Shown here: positions 8,279-17,069 of the stretch, one piece after another | Numbering within the stretch: the first letter of the stretch is position 1 | Layout: each line of letters opens with the position of its first letter | Source of the DNA: Sphingobacterium paucimobilis HER1398 | GTDB taxonomy: Bacteria > Bacteroidota > Bacteroidia > Sphingobacteriales > Sphingobacteriaceae | NCBI RefSeq assembly: GCF_000416985.1 | Contig: NZ_ATDL01000015.1 | Coordinates: 744,001-808,000 of the forward strand | Direction: 5' to 3' | DNA: 64,000 bases | The notes under the pieces: model-generated | Databases searched by the model: none | What the model was told of the DNA's origin: nothing | What the model saw: the letters and a program-made list of their open reading frames with translations, nothing else | Translations under genes and position numbers: made by a program

Positions 8279-8587
8279 AGTATAGTAATTTTAAGTAGTC
8301 TAGTATCGGTGTTGTTGCTGTTTAGTTGTGGCCCGGCAGACGAAACCAAACCAACGGACGACAACCATACAGTTATCAATAAACCTTTTACTGAAGGTAT
8401 TGTTAAAATGGGCATTTTTAGCAAAGATATAGATTTAGGAAAAATCATTGGTAATATGGATTTTTCAAGATAAGATGTTGCTCAACAATATCAAGATTTA
8501 CTAACAAACAATACCGAAGCAAAAGCCATTTTTGAGGTTATTGAAAATACGAGCAATCAAAATCCATTAGTTGCCTTCGCTATCAAA
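8279..8587 (+). pseudogene. broken lipoprotein gene
   Basis: One frame encodes a lipoprotein-like start without an ATG (VILSSLVSVLLLFSCGPADE, lipobox LFSC), continues through NKPFTEGIVKMGIFSKDIDL, meets a TAA at 8471-8473, and then continues in the same frame with QQYQDLLTNNTEAKAIFEVI and NTSNQNPLVAFAIKGILL to a stop. So it has lost its start, which now lies inside the terminator, and carries an in-frame stop. It ends abruptly near 8587, where a minus-strand ORF from another source begins. Confidence 0.75.
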
Positions 8588-8766
8588 GGCATCCTGTTAT
8601 GATATATCTTACTATCGTAAGGATCTATATAAATATCCAAATTTACGTGGTCTGGTACCCAACTGGGATCGGGATTTCCAATTTCTGACACTGACTGAAG
8701 GATATTGAATCCTAAATCTCGAAGCTCATATAATATGGGAATACTCAGTTTTACAAATCCAATCAT
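8557..8766 (-). pseudogene. ORF fragment truncated at a rearrangement junction
   Basis: A 69-residue frame starting MIGFVKLSIPILYELRDL and including DHVNLDIYIDPYDSK. Its last dozen codons are the antisense of the broken lipoprotein gene, so the natural C-terminus has probably been lost at a junction near 8587. The IYIDPYD end is reminiscent of IHIDPFN in the IS481-damaged ORF at 2646-2801, but the similarity is too short to argue homology. Confidence 0.35.
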
Positions 8767-8860
8767 CTATAATTACGTAATGGTTTTAACATACAACGGC
8801 TATAACGTCATAAAGTTGAAAATTTCTCATAATTCTATAAATAGTGCACACTACTCGTGA

Positions 8861-8980
8861 AATAGAAACTTCGGACTCAGAAACACTTTACGCGAAAGAC
8901 ATTTGCGCTATGGAGCTAAATATTTGGTGATACCATTTTGGTTTGCTTTTGTAACAATGATTTATGCCCCGCCCACATAA
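8861..8980 (+). pseudogene. possible C-terminal remnant of a membrane protein
   Basis: A start-less frame of 39 codons ends at TAA 8978-8980 and contains LRERHLRYGAKYLVIPFWFA and MIYAPPT, which looks like the last membrane helix of a small protein. It is in the debris between the broken lipoprotein and the IS21-split gene. Family unknown. Confidence 0.3.
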
Positions 8981-8996
8981 ACTTGATGAAAAGCCA

Positions 8997-9382
8997 TCAC
9001 ATTCCGACACATTGCTGTATACCCTCCTGTAGGCTTTTCCATATCGACTTAAAGTGAGAATATTCAGGTACTCGTTTATAATTTACCTTACCGACGTGGT
9101 AAATACCATTTGCATCTGGATTGCTATCGTTTATCACAAATGTATTCACAAAAAATGAAACAATTCCCTTCTTCTTCCGCTTGCCTCCTGACAAACCGCT
9201 TAATAACTCAATCTTAAAATCATCATAATCAAAACGAAAATCTCCCCAGTTACCGCTATCATTGCCCTTCATATCAAAACTTATGGAACGAATATTACCC
9301 GAAGATATCTTCATGTTGAGCAAGGGAGTCAGTATCTGATTAAACTCTGTAGCTCTCATAGCTGCAAAGCTTCCTTTATAAC
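8997..9382 (-). pseudogene. C-terminal part of an AsmA-like protein split by IS21
   Basis: This encodes the last ~127 residues of the protein whose first ~423 codons lie at 12017-13285. Excising 9383-12016 and one ATAAC copy restores a continuous frame across HSY-KGSFAAMRATEFN. The segment contains ISFDMKGNDSGNWGDFRF and ELLSGLSGGKRKKKG, and ends EGIQQCVGM. An apparent start within the IS end (first ~25 codons of the 153-codon frame) is an artefact of the insertion. Confidence 0.85.
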
Positions 9383-9386
9383 TGCA

Positions 9387-9428
9387 TATTCCGGGGATGT
9401 TGACCCCATTCCGGGGATACTGACCCCC
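9387..9428. repeat. IS21 left-end iterated transposase-binding motifs
   Basis: Two adjacent copies of ATTCCGGGGATNNTGACCCC (9389-9408 and 9409-9428) are inverted relative to four copies at the right end. Multiple end repeats are the usual IstA-binding sites in this family. Confidence 0.85.
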
Positions 9429-9471
9429 TGATTTTGGTTCAAGGGTTGTCATTACCAATGACCTGACAATA

Positions 9472-10188
9472 TTACCTTTTTTTTCTTAGACTTTCTCCTT
9501 TAAGTTCAATCCTGTGTGATACATGGACAATTCTATCCAGTATTGCATCTGCAATGGTATCCTCACCGATTATATCATACCAACTTGCCACGGGTAGCTG
9601 ACTGGCTATGATGGTCGCTTTTCTGCCATGCCTGTCCTCAAAGATCTCCATGAGATCCAGCCGTTGCTGTTGTTCCAGTCGCACGATACCGAAGTCATCC
9701 AGGATGAGAAGGTCTGTTTTGGCCAGCCTATCCATGAGCTTCTGTAGGGAACCTTCCAGCCTTGCCATTTTCGAGCGTTGCAGCAACTTCTGCAGATTGT
9801 AATAAGCTACTCTCTTGCCCTGTGCGCAGGCCTTCAGTCCGAAGGCAGAGGCCATAAAAGATTTACCACAGCCAGCGGCTCCTGTAATGATTATCGGTTC
9901 GGCTTTTTCTATATAACCTCCAGTTGCAAGATCGGTAATAAGCGAGTGGTCAATACCTCGGGCAGCATCCATATTGATTTCTTCAATAGATGCCTGATAG
10001 CGGAATGCTGCATTCTTTTTCAGCCTGTCATATCGTTTACTGTCACGATCATCGACTTCAGACTGTAAAAGCATTTCAAAGCCTTGTTCAAAGCTCAATA
10101 TGCCGTGCTGACGTGTCTCTTTCATCACTTTCCAATGCTGCTCCATACCATTCAGACGAAGCATTCTTAGGTGTTTTTCAATGTTCAT
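9472..10188 (-). CDS. istB: IS21-family helper ATPase IstB
   Basis: A 238-residue AAA+ ATPase. The Walker A motif is GAAGCGKS at residues 103-110, Walker B is LLILDDFG with Asp164-Asp165, and sensor-like residues lie in TIIASQLPV. The N-terminal IstB helical segment (MNIEKHLRMLRLNGMEQHWK) is present. In IS21 elements IstB remodels target DNA and stimulates IstA strand transfer. It lies 32 bases downstream of istA and appears intact. Confidence 0.97.
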   Translation of the reverse strand: MNIEKHLRMLRLNGMEQHWKVMKETRQHGILSFEQGFEMLLQSEVDDRDSKRYDRLKKNAAFRYQASIEEINMDAARGIDHSLITDLATGGYIEKAEPIIITGAAGCGKSFMASAFGLKACAQGKRVAYYNLQKLLQRSKMARLEGSLQKLMDRLAKTDLLILDDFGIVRLEQQQRLDLMEIFEDRHGRKATIIASQLPVASWYDIIGEDTIADAILDRIVHVSHRIELKGESLRKKR

Positions 10189-10220
10189 TTTTATATCTGT
10201 TTTATCATTTATTGGTCTTT

Positions 10221-11774
10221 TTAACTATAATAGCCTGCACCTCTGATATTGCTATGCCCGGGCATCGGCATTTCATTTTCTTGAGGTTCATTCCATCCGG
10301 CCATACCGCTGGCCAGCATATTTCCAATCGATCTGGAGCTGAACATTCTGTTTTCTACAGCAATGTTGCAGGCCTTATCGAACATGGCTATGGGGTAAGT
10401 GCGCTGCAGGCGGAACAGTCCATCACAGGTACGGTAGAGCTGTTCCGGATAACGTCCCTTTTGATTGAATATCGCTAGGATAAGCTGCTCGAACGAATGG
10501 GATATCCCGGAAGCTTTCTTCCTATATTTTTCAGGACTGATATCCATGTATTCACGATGGCTGGATTCTAGATGCTCTGGGTTGGTTGTGTAGGAGTTTG
10601 GACGCTTGCTGCGCTGGTGTACAGCTACCTGATTGCCCTGTACGAAGATATAGACCATACGATCGGTGTATACGATCTGCGCTTTCTTTCTGCGGTGGAT
10701 ATGGGGCACACTATAAGAATGACGGTCTCGGCCCAGGTAGATATGACCGTTGTCAGCGACCTTAAGCTCAGCATAGTGCTTCAGCTCAAAGCGATCCACG
10801 GGAAGTTTGCCCAATAGATGCTTTTCACTGCTGATAAAGCGTTCCTGACGGCAGTAACTGCGGTTCTGCATACGTGTCTGGTTGAGCTTGTCTACGCAGG
10901 AGGTAATGGCTTCATTGAGCGATTCCAGGTCAAAGAACCTACGGTTGCGCAATCGGGCGAACACCTGTGTATAGACGATTTTGACATGGTTCTCAACAGC
11001 ACTTTTGTCTCTTGGCTTTCCGGCCCGGGCAGGAACCACAACGGTATCGTAGTGATTGGCCAGATCTTCCATACTTCTGTTGATATCAGGTTCATAGCGG
11101 TCACTTTTGGTTACGGCCGACTTTAGATTATCCGGCACCAGTGCCCTGGGAACTCCGCCCAGGAACCACAGGCAATCATTCAGCGCTCCAATAAAATCAG
11201 GGATTGTTTGGCTGCGAACAGCTTTTGCATAACAGTAATTGGAATAAGGAAGACAGGCGACAAATACCTCGCAATTAATAAGCTCACCTGTCTCGATATC
11301 AATATAATGCAACTTCTTGCCGGAGAAGTCGATATAGAGCTTGTCTGCAGGTTCATGTTGCATTACCATGGTTCCCGAACGGGCAGAAACACTAAGCTGT
11401 GAAAAGTGATAACAGAACTGGGAGTAACCATACCCCTGGGCATAAGATACTTTGTATTCTTCCCAAAGCAGTTTACGCGTTACGCCAACTCTTTTAAGTT
11501 CTTTCTCCAGATGTGGCAAACGCTCTTTGAGATCCTCGAACCTGGGGTCGCGATAGGCCGGATTACCTGAATGCAACAGGCCTTCCAGCACGGGATCTTC
11601 CACAGCCAGAAGGTCGCTCATGTTCAACTTTGCCTCACCTATCTTGTAGAGGTAGGACTTTACGGTATTCTTGCTTATACTAAGGCTGCGGGCTATTGCT
11701 TTGATGGCATAGCCCTGCTGGTGCAGCCTGATCATCTGTTTTATCTGACTCATGGGTCTGGTTTTTCCGGCCAT
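10221..11774 (-). CDS. istA: IS21-family transposase IstA
   Basis: A 517-residue transposase. The N-terminal helix-turn-helix (GYAIKAIARSLSISKNTVKS, about residues 21-40) binds the terminal repeats. The retroviral-integrase-like core has Asp149 (LYIDFSG), Asp215 (ALVPDNLKSAV) and Glu261 (DKSAVENHV) as the DDE triad, followed by the long C-terminal domain with VADNGHIYLGRDRHSYSVP. Full length and undisturbed, with istB downstream, so the element is potentially active. Confidence 0.97.
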   Translation of the reverse strand: MAGKTRPMSQIKQMIRLHQQGYAIKAIARSLSISKNTVKSYLYKIGEAKLNMSDLLAVEDPVLEGLLHSGNPAYRDPRFEDLKERLPHLEKELKRVGVTRKLLWEEYKVSYAQGYGYSQFCYHFSQLSVSARSGTMVMQHEPADKLYIDFSGKKLHYIDIETGELINCEVFVACLPYSNYCYAKAVRSQTIPDFIGALNDCLWFLGGVPRALVPDNLKSAVTKSDRYEPDINRSMEDLANHYDTVVVPARAGKPRDKSAVENHVKIVYTQVFARLRNRRFFDLESLNEAITSCVDKLNQTRMQNRSYCRQERFISSEKHLLGKLPVDRFELKHYAELKVADNGHIYLGRDRHSYSVPHIHRRKKAQIVYTDRMVYIFVQGNQVAVHQRSKRPNSYTTNPEHLESSHREYMDISPEKYRKKASGISHSFEQLILAIFNQKGRYPEQLYRTCDGLFRLQRTYPIAMFDKACNIAVENRMFSSRSIGNMLASGMAGWNEPQENEMPMPGHSNIRGAGYYS

Positions 11775-11824
11775 TGGGTAATATCATTTTCCCAAAAGTA
11801 AAACCAAAATCAGCACCCCGGCAA

Positions 11825-12012
11825 GGGGTCAATATCTTCCGGAATACTGAGGTCCCAATAATACCAGAGGGGTCAATATGTCCCGGAATATATAGCCGTT
11901 CTGAACAACAGAGGGGTCAGTATCTGACGGAATGCCATGCGATAGCAGCGCTTAAAACATCATGGTATACCTAAACAAGTCCGGAATCAAGGGGTCAGCA
12001 TGCTCCGGTCTA
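11825..12012. repeat. IS21 right-end iterated transposase-binding motifs
   Basis: Four copies of a GGGGTCANNATNNNNCGG motif begin at 11825, 11869, 11913 and 11991. The first three are spaced exactly 44 bases apart and the last by 78. They are inverted relative to the two left-end copies and lie upstream of istA, so they may also control its promoter. Confidence 0.88.
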
Positions 12013-12016
12013 TGCA

Positions 12017-13285
12017 ATAACTATGCGCACCATCATTACGTTGCATATCGAAACCAAATACGGCATGCAACTCGCTTTTACCCATCAACATCGTCTTTAA
12101 ATCTGCACGCATGAAACCATCTTTATGCAGTCGTACCTTATCGTTGGTCATATTGACGATTATCCCTCTAGTATCTATAAATGATATTACTCCCTCATCC
12201 GTACCCGACTCATTAATTTGTCTATACTGCACTATTGAATGCTCCACGAATACCGTATCCACAGCAATGTGCTGCTTTAGCTTCATAATCAGCTGATGGG
12301 GGGCATCTCCGATTTTGTTTACATTATCCTTCTGATAACGGCGGTCTTTCCTAAAGACTGCCGACCCTTTATTCAGATATATCTTCTTGGCATAAAATCC
12401 CCCCCTCCTTAGCAGCAAGGGCATATCCCAATTTTCTAAACGGATGGTATCCCATTGTAGAGCGATCAACGCTTTATTCTGTTTATCATTTTTAAAATAC
12501 TGTTCTTTTTTGATTTTAGGTCCCAATCGAATATTGTGCAGCAGGGCCGACTGGGTACGGCTATCCAGCTTCAAGTGGTCAAAGGATAATTGATATGGGG
12601 TATGTGCAATGGAATAGGTAAATCCGGGCAGCTCCATCTGGATCCTTTTGCAATAAAGGATTCTACTAGTATCTGTTTTACTATCCGACCCCATCAAAAA
12701 ATCAGATAGTTTTACATATCCCCTCTTCAGGAGCACAGGCTCTTTCACACTTTTATCAACAGCTTCTAGATCAAGCGACTTTACTTCGAACATATCAATC
12801 CGCAACTCTTTAAAGGTGTCCTTAATCTGGGCATAGAGATCGGTACCGCTGGTATCCGCTGGGGTATAAGGCAGCACCTCTTTGACCAACTGCACACGTA
12901 GCGAATCCATTACAATATGCTGCACGTTTACTTTATCGGTAAAAAGCACACGACACACATTAACTCCATCAATTTTAAGCGTATTCAAAACAACGTCAAA
13001 GCGCGTCGCAAATGCTTTCTTCTGCGCTTTAAGTTTAGCATACATCGTCGTATCTGATATAAGCCGTATACCCGTAAATCTTAAAGCCCCGCGTAGAATA
13101 CTAACATCCAAATCATCTATAACAAGACGATACTGGCCTTGAGATTCTGTATATATCTTTTCACTTAATTTCTCTTTAATGATAGGTTTATAATGGCGAG
13201 CAAGGTAACAGCTCCCAATCACAAGAATCAACACAATAGTTCCTACCACTCCAATCAACCATTTTATCCATATTTTCATATGCAA
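12017..13285 (-). pseudogene. N-terminal part of an AsmA-like protein split by IS21
   Basis: About 423 codons beginning MHMKIWIKWLIGVVGTIVLI, a single N-terminal membrane anchor with the rest periplasmic, as in AsmA/DUF748-type proteins that take part in envelope lipid transport. The sequence ends in native frame at HSY and then reads into the IS as CIDRSMLTP-stop. The missing C-terminal ~127 residues are at 8997-9382, giving an original protein of about 549 residues. Motifs such as LVIDDLDVSILRGALRFTGI and LNTLKIDGVNVCRVL fit the family's repeated beta-strand pattern. The family assignment is moderately sure; the interruption is certain. Confidence 0.8.
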
Positions 13286-13319
13286 ATAACAGCCTGGAAA
13301 TGATTTAGTTTAAAATCTT

Positions 13320-13520
13320 CTATTCTGTTGAAGTCATATTTATCGCCGCAACAGACATCCGGTATTTGTCATATATCTTTTCGCAATACCGAAACATGCG
13401 CTCGGCCAGATCGCAACGTACTTTGGCACTCTGAATCTCTATATGACATATAATAAACTTATCCCCTCCGCCTTTAGGGTGAATTTTCACTCGAATAGTC
13501 AATAATGAACATATGGTCAA
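13320..13520 (-). pseudogene. Rpn/PD-(D/E)XK transposase-like nuclease remnant
   Basis: A 66-residue frame contains FIICHIEIQ, FRYCEKIYDKY and LAERMF, matching the catalytic ExQ and following helix of the Rpn (PDDEXK) family, for example FSHRIFEYHYRILDRY in the intact gene at 47329-48249. The N-terminal third and the C-terminal half are missing, and the reading after DKYR is degenerate, so this is a leftover fragment. Confidence 0.65.
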
Positions 13521-13663
13521 TATAGCTGTTTAATTTAAGAGTAATTCATTAGTTATTTAAGATTTCTGAAGAGAAGTATCGTGTCCAATGGCATAGGTGG
13601 AGGACATTCCCGCACTACAAGCAAATAAGTGTTAAATAGATTTACAATAAAGCAAAAAGAGAG

Positions 13664-13915
13664 ATGGAAACGGTAATCGGAACAATTGCAGGGGCATTGA
13701 CGTCTATATCAATGTTACCTCAATTAATAAAAGTGATTAAAGAAAAAGAGGTGCAACCTTTGTCACCTACTATGATTATTGTGCTTATGGCAGGCGTAGC
13801 GCTTTGGGTTGTTTATGGAATTATGAAATCTGAATGGCCTATCATAATTTCTAATTCATTCTCGTTCTTAGTAAACGGCTTATTGCTGATATATTATTAC
13901 ATATTGAAAGAATAA
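13664..13915 (+). CDS. SemiSWEET-family sugar transporter
   Basis: An 83-residue protein with three membrane helices and the hallmark PQ motif (SMLPQLIKVIKEKE, Pro19-Gln20) in the first helix, the size and architecture of bacterial SemiSWEETs. These form homodimers that move sugars passively across the inner membrane. A second Trp-containing helix (GVALWVVYGIMKSEWP) and a third with NSFSFLVNG are as expected. A good purine-rich leader (AAAGAGAG) precedes the ATG. It is monocistronic or weakly linked to the following permease 148 bases away. The substrate is not deducible. Confidence 0.9.
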   Translation: METVIGTIAGALTSISMLPQLIKVIKEKEVQPLSPTMIIVLMAGVALWVVYGIMKSEWPIIISNSFSFLVNGLLLIYYYILKE

Positions 13916-14063
13916 ACTTCTCTGACTCCCCCACCCTGATGATCCCATTAGCTTCTATTATTCGAAAATCGAGATGAACTTAAAAGAGATATTGCTGTTT
14001 TAAGTTAGAACAATAAGTTCTTTTATAAAAGGCAATAGAAATTTGAAAAATTGAACAAAAAAT

Positions 14064-15113
14064 ATGACTAATTCACTTTTTAAAGGGACACAGATCATTC
14101 TGCTCACTGTGCTGTCTATAACAATTTTATACTTTGGGAAAGAGGTATTGGCACCGCTAGCGATGGCCGGAATTTTAGCGATGTTATTTTTAGGCCCTTC
14201 CACTTTTTTTGAAAAGAAAGGAATGCCTCGATGGGCCAGTGCTTTGATAGCTATTGCATGTCTATTGGTAATTTGTTCCGGAATTATATTCTTATTGAAT
14301 TGGCAATTACAAAGCTTTGCCGAACAGGTAGTAGATATGAAAAAAAACATAGGCGATATGGTTTCTAAAGTACAGTCCTGGATAGAAAGCAGAGTGGGAA
14401 TTGACGAAACGCGACAAAAAGCAATCGTGGAAGATCAGATGAAAAACGGTACGGATGTAGGTAGCACGTCAATAATTTCTACGTTGTTTGGAATGCTAGT
14501 AGACTTTATATTGGTCTTGGTATATATTTATTTGCTTCTGTTCTATCGCTCGCGAATAAAGGCATTTTTGCTTAAAAGTACAAAATCAGACAATCCAAAA
14601 CGCACGTTGGAAATCGTAGACTCGGCAAGTACGGTAGCAGCGAGCTATGTTATCGGTCTTGCAAAGATGATATTAACCCTATGGATCCTATACGGAATCG
14701 GTTTTACAGCAATAGGTGTGGAAAATGCTTTCTTTTTTGCAATTATATGTGGATTGTTAGAGTTAATCCCGTTTATAGGTAACCTGACAGGCACGGCCAT
14801 TACGCTGCTGGGAGTAATGGCACAAGGGGGAGAAACGGGAATTATCGTGGGCGTGATAGGTATATATGCATTCGTACAATTTGTGCAAACTTATCTATTA
14901 GAACCTCTTATTGTAGGGGACGAAGTGAATATAAATGCGCTGTTTACTATTTTGTCTTTGGTCATAGCTGAGTTGATATGGGGCATACCCGGTATGGTAA
15001 TAGCTATTCCCTGTGCAGGCATAATGAAGATAGTATGCGACCGTGTGCCAGCATTACAACCTATAGGATATCTAATAGGTAGTGACAAAAAAATAAAATA
15101 TAGAAAACGGTGA
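14064..15113 (+). CDS. AI-2E family transporter
   Basis: A 349-residue membrane protein of the PerM/TqsA (AI-2E exporter-like) family, with paired N-terminal helices, a central soluble insert (about 95-140, SKVQSWIESRVGIDETRQ), then five or so helices with ICGLLELIPFIGNLTG, the family's most conserved stretch, and IPGMVIAIPCAGIMKIVCD near the end. Members export signalling molecules or ions; the substrate here is unknown. It is followed 63 bases later by the YkuD-like lipoprotein on the same strand. Confidence 0.9.
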   Translation: MTNSLFKGTQIILLTVLSITILYFGKEVLAPLAMAGILAMLFLGPSTFFEKKGMPRWASALIAIACLLVICSGIIFLLNWQLQSFAEQVVDMKKNIGDMVSKVQSWIESRVGIDETRQKAIVEDQMKNGTDVGSTSIISTLFGMLVDFILVLVYIYLLLFYRSRIKAFLLKSTKSDNPKRTLEIVDSASTVAASYVIGLAKMILTLWILYGIGFTAIGVENAFFFAIICGLLELIPFIGNLTGTAITLLGVMAQGGETGIIVGVIGIYAFVQFVQTYLLEPLIVGDEVNINALFTILSLVIAELIWGIPGMVIAIPCAGIMKIVCDRVPALQPIGYLIGSDKKIKYRKR

Positions 15114-15176
15114 TTGATAATACGATGGATTACCCGATACTTTTAATAAAGATTACTTAAACAAATAAATTATCAT

Positions 15177-15767
15177 ATGATTAAAACAACAAGCAAATTT
15201 TTCATTCTTGCCCTTGCCATCCTAAGTGCATCCTGCGGGGAAAAATCCGCTAAGAAGGAAGTCAGTAGTGAAGAAAAAACATCGAAGGACAGTACGCATG
15301 TTCTTATTAGTATCTCGCAAAGAAAACTATATGTGCTAGAGGGTGCCGATACGCTGAAAAAATTTTCTATAGCGGTTGGTAAAGAAGGACATCCTACTCC
15401 AGAGGGTGATTTTCAGATTCATCAGATCGATTGGAATCCAGACTGGACACCCCCGGAAAGCGATTGGGCAAAATCCGAAAGCTACAAAAAACCGGGAGAG
15501 AATGGTAATCCTATGGGCCGGGCACGTATTGTATACCAAATGCCCTATACTATACATGGTACAAAAGATATCCAATCTTTGGGTAATGCAGAATCGCACG
15601 GTTCGGTTCGGATGGCCAACGACGATGTAATCGAACTGGGTAAATTGCTCATGCAAAAGTCTGGAACAGAAAAGTCTGAAGAGTGGTTTAAGAATGTATT
15701 GAATGACTCCACAAAAATGGAATCCGTGAAATTGGAAAAGCAAATACCGTTAAAAAATATGCGCTAA
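15177..15767 (+). CDS. YkuD-fold (L,D-transpeptidase-like) lipoprotein with Ser for catalytic Cys
   Basis: A 196-residue lipoprotein (lipobox LSASC, Cys20) with one YkuD domain, about residues 40-160: VLISISQRKLYVLEG, AVGKEGHPTPEGDFQI, MGRARIVYQMPYTIHGT with His127, and the signature SHGSVRM at 140-146. In active L,D-transpeptidases the signature is SHGC, with Cys as nucleophile; here the codon TCG gives Ser143. The rest of the fold, including the conserved His and Arg, is kept. It may be a non-catalytic peptidoglycan binder, or a divergent serine enzyme. It is located between the AI-2E permease and a terminator. Confidence 0.88.
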   Translation: MIKTTSKFFILALAILSASCGEKSAKKEVSSEEKTSKDSTHVLISISQRKLYVLEGADTLKKFSIAVGKEGHPTPEGDFQIHQIDWNPDWTPPESDWAKSESYKKPGENGNPMGRARIVYQMPYTIHGTKDIQSLGNAESHGSVRMANDDVIELGKLLMQKSGTEKSEEWFKNVLNDSTKMESVKLEKQIPLKNMR

Positions 15768-15774
15768 AACTCTA

Positions 15775-15816
15775 CTGTCTCTTTTAGATTTAATAATAAA
15801 GAGACAGTGATTTTTG
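15775..15816 (+). terminator. intrinsic terminator after the YkuD-like gene
   Basis: CTGTCTCTTT at 15775-15784 pairs with AAAGAGACAG at 15798-15807 across a 13-base loop, followed by TGATTTTTG. It is 8 bases past the stop codon. Confidence 0.8.
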
Positions 15817-15877
15817 TCAATTCTGAAAGTACATTAAATGACACAGAAGGAAAAGCGAAGTTTGACTTGGCTAAAGA

Positions 15878-16954
15878 TTAAACAATTATACTTTCACTTC
15901 GTGGAATCGTAATGTTAACGACAGCTCCGCCCCTAGGTGCTGCATTAATATGAACATCGCCATTTAGTAATTTGATGTTGCTAAGGATGCTTGTCAATCC
16001 TAAGTCTGCCTTCTGTGTTTGTAAAATATTTATTCCGCGTCCATCATCACTTATAGCGATTAGAATCTCTGTTCGATTAACTTCCACATTAATACTACAA
16101 TGTGTAGCATGCGCGTGCTCAATAACATTGAGCATTAATTCCTGAACTGTACGATAGACAGCAAGCTGTAAGTAATTCTCGATATTTTTGTATGGACCTT
16201 TAATATTAAATTTGAACGTCGTGCTACCTGACAATTCGACACAAATTTCTTCAATCGCAGATTTAAGTCCGAATTGTTCCAAGTTAATGGGCATAAGTTC
16301 GTGGGAAATTCGACGCGTTTCGTCGATAGCATCCTTTAAAAGCTTGTCGGTATATGACTTCGCGTTTTTAAAAACACTTTCATCTAAACCGTAATGAAGC
16401 GCTGACATACTTATTTTAATTCCGTAAAGGATCTGGCCAATACCGTTGTGAAGTCGCTCGGAAATCTGCCTACGTTCTTCTTCTAAAGTGCTTAACGATA
16501 CCCTGAAAATCTCCCGTTGCTGCTCCGCTTCTAATTTACGAATCCGTCTTTCTGCAGCACGTGCAGCTGATATCCGCATTTCTATTCCTTTTTTGTATGC
16601 GGTGATGTCTCGTGTGGTAGTCGCTACCCCATCTCCCTGTTTGACAGATGATTGTTGGAACCACCCGTTAAATTGTTCATGGACATAATGTCGAATACTC
16701 TCATCAGGCTGACCTGTTTCGACTACCTTTTTGAAAGTTTCAAAGATCCCAGTATCTACCACTCCCGGGTTCAATGTAAGTAGGCTTTTGCCAATAACAT
16801 CACCAAACTTCTTCTCTGAAGTTTTATTATTTAAGATCCATATGAAATCCACTATTTCATCTTTATCATTCCGCACTGCCCTAAACACCTGGATCATATC
16901 CAAAGAGCTGTCTATAGTGTTGCGAAGTATGTCCTGATCCCTATGTAACTCCAT
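15878..16954 (-). CDS. PAS-domain sensor histidine kinase (NarL-type, cytoplasmic)
   Basis: A 358-residue soluble kinase: an N-terminal PAS-like domain (about 5-120, with NTIDSSLDMIQVFRAVRNDK), a coiled-coil linker rich in Ala, Arg and Glu, a HisKA_3 helix with His169 in QISERLHNGIGQ, and a HATPase_c domain (VQELMLNVIEHAHATHC, DDGRGIN, GGAVVNITIP). There are no membrane segments, so it senses an internal cue. No response regulator lies next to it, so it is an orphan whose partner is elsewhere. It is convergent with the YkuD gene and followed upstream by unrelated tamL. Confidence 0.9.
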   Translation of the reverse strand: MELHRDQDILRNTIDSSLDMIQVFRAVRNDKDEIVDFIWILNNKTSEKKFGDVIGKSLLTLNPGVVDTGIFETFKKVVETGQPDESIRHYVHEQFNGWFQQSSVKQGDGVATTTRDITAYKKGIEMRISAARAAERRIRKLEAEQQREIFRVSLSTLEEERRQISERLHNGIGQILYGIKISMSALHYGLDESVFKNAKSYTDKLLKDAIDETRRISHELMPINLEQFGLKSAIEEICVELSGSTTFKFNIKGPYKNIENYLQLAVYRTVQELMLNVIEHAHATHCSINVEVNRTEILIAISDDGRGINILQTQKADLGLTSILSNIKLLNGDVHINAAPRGGAVVNITIPRSESIIV

Positions 16955-17069
16955 GTTTTCTCTCCATTTTTTACAGCTACGCTAATATATTAAAATCTAA
17001 ATCAGCGCCAGCTCTAAATTATATTATAGCTGAAAAATAGTCTCAATCTCTTTCTCGGTAAGGATAAAC

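Larger units (their letters stand above)
9383..12016 (-). mobile_element. IS21-family insertion sequence
   Basis: A 2634-bp element with TGCATATTCCGG at the left end and TGCATAGACCGG, complemented, at the right, so it has 5'-TG...CA-3' termini as in IS21. It is flanked by the 5-bp duplication ATAAC (9378-9382 and 12017-12021). It contains istA and istB in the usual order with a 32-base gap. Iterated end motifs occur at both ends. The element is structurally complete. It looks richer in G+C than the surrounding DNA. It interrupts an AsmA-like gene. Confidence 0.95.
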
